From Priapulus caudatus (taxonomy: Eukaryota; Priapulida; Priapulimorpha; Priapulimorphida; Priapulidae), in assembly GCF_000485595.1 (NCBI RefSeq), contig NW_014578844.1:27202-53665 (forward strand): a DNA stretch of 26,464 nucleotides, given 5' to 3'. Below the pieces are notes generated by a model that was given only the letters and a program-made list of their open reading frames with translations, was not told where the DNA came from and did not search any database. The first letter of the stretch is position 1; every line of letters starts with the position of its first letter. The translations under genes and the position numbers were made by a program. Shown here piece after piece: positions 25,893 through 26,464 of the stretch.

Positions 25893-26235
25893 ATTTTCGC
25901 GATATATAAATAACTTCAGTTGTGATGTATTTCTAAATATGCGGAAAAAGCTAATTACAGTGTCACTAATTGTATATTTTTGTTTAACCTCCAGTGCTGA
26001 ATGATGTTTCGATTTTCGCGATATAAAAATAACTTCAGTTGTGATGTATTTCTAAATATGCGGAAAAAGCTAACTACAGTGTCACTAATTGTATATTTTT
26101 GTTTAACCTCCAGTGCTGAATGATGTTTCGATTTTCGCGATATAAATATAACTTCAGTTGTGATGTATTTCTAAATATGCGGAAAACTATTCAAGCTAAC
26201 TACGAAGTTGCTAATTATATATTTTTGTTTAAACT
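25893..26235 (+). repeat. 119-bp minisatellite, about 2.8 copies
   Basis: Units start GATATA..AAC at 25901, 26020 and 26139, exactly 119 bp apart. The first two are nearly identical; the third diverges after GCGGAAAA. Confidence 0.92.
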
Positions 26236-26289
26236 GCTATAGTTGGTTTTTTGTAGTAACCAGAATTTATGTGCCCCACCCATGGTTGA

Positions 26290-26425
26290 TTGACAGTACT
26301 TTTGCTGTATATATATATATTTTACTAGTCCAGGATATATATATATATGTACACATGTACATACGTATTATATATGTGTGTGCGCATGCGTCCATATATA
26401 TATATAATATATACGCACGCACACA

Positions 26426-26464
<39 letters not shown>
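26290..26464. repeat. AT/TA microsatellite with CA-rich island
   Basis: Blocks of (TA)n flank TGTGTGTGCGCATGCG and CGCACGCACACA, which are partly inverted. A pure (AT)n tract runs off the window end (about 26432-26464). Confidence 0.95.

Noticed and set aside
25893-26235. CRISPR-like array
   Set aside because: Long 119-bp units without spacers in eukaryotic DNA; it is a minisatellite.
1-26464. Intact host protein-coding gene, operon or bacterial/phage system
   Set aside because: All recognisable coding is from eukaryotic transposons and is broken; no ribosome-binding sites, operons or complete host exons were seen.

Overview
This is eukaryotic, almost certainly animal, DNA built from layers of dead or dying mobile elements. 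The clues are two Ty3/gypsy polyproteins, a hAT transposase with a spliceable intron, a non-LTR (LINE) reverse transcriptase, tRNA-derived SINE-like modules, many short inverted-repeat elements and long microsatellites. The high density of small TIR elements, the 'TGACCTTTGACCT ... GTCGAGCCGTTTAGA' repeat and the CG-rich hairpin-tailed repeat fit a marine invertebrate, but the phylum cannot be fixed from sequence alone. No intact host gene was recognised, and every coding region found is disrupted.

Left part (1-14,280). After a CA-rich microsatellite and a frameshifted hAT-like zinc-finger fragment (293-790, minus), a plus-strand Ty3/gypsy element runs from gag (1791) through protease, reverse transcriptase (RT), RNase H and integrase to a Ser/Asp-rich tail (13,388). 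Two insertions split it. The first, 3523-6297, is bounded by 61-bp terminal inverted repeats. It holds a tRNA-like module and an antiparallel RT-RNase H-integrase piece of a second gypsy element. The second, 7591-10983, is a complete hAT element with 16-bp TIRs and a perfect 8-bp target-site duplication (ATCCCGAC). With both removed, gypsy coding runs across each junction. No LTR pair was found by eye.

Middle part (14,280-20,050). A LINE fragment has its endonuclease C-terminus at 15,234-15,583 and its RT at 17,514-18,972. The 1.9 kb between them carries a long CT microsatellite, an orphan exon-like ORF ending at a GTATGT splice donor, a roughly 180-bp direct repeat with DR1 nuclear-receptor half-sites, and a hairpin tail.

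Right part (20,050-26,464). Small TIR elements are packed together: a MULE-like element with a perfect 10-bp target duplication (20,722-21,223); a 2.1-kb element with GGGCCGGTTTCACGAAGC ends that contains nested smaller elements (21,471-23,595); a minus-strand tRNA-like module; a long-TIR block holding a THAP zinc-finger fragment (23,922-24,418); a near-perfect 63-bp-arm hairpin (24,911-25,053); a roughly 380-bp fold-back element; a 119-bp minisatellite; and AT microsatellites.

The window is best read as a nested record of insertions. No clear new cellular system was found. The most unusual structures are the TIR-bounded block carrying gypsy pol, the THAP/CRE inverted-repeat block, the palindrome over the hAT stop codon, and a telomere-like cassette shared by two unrelated TIR elements.
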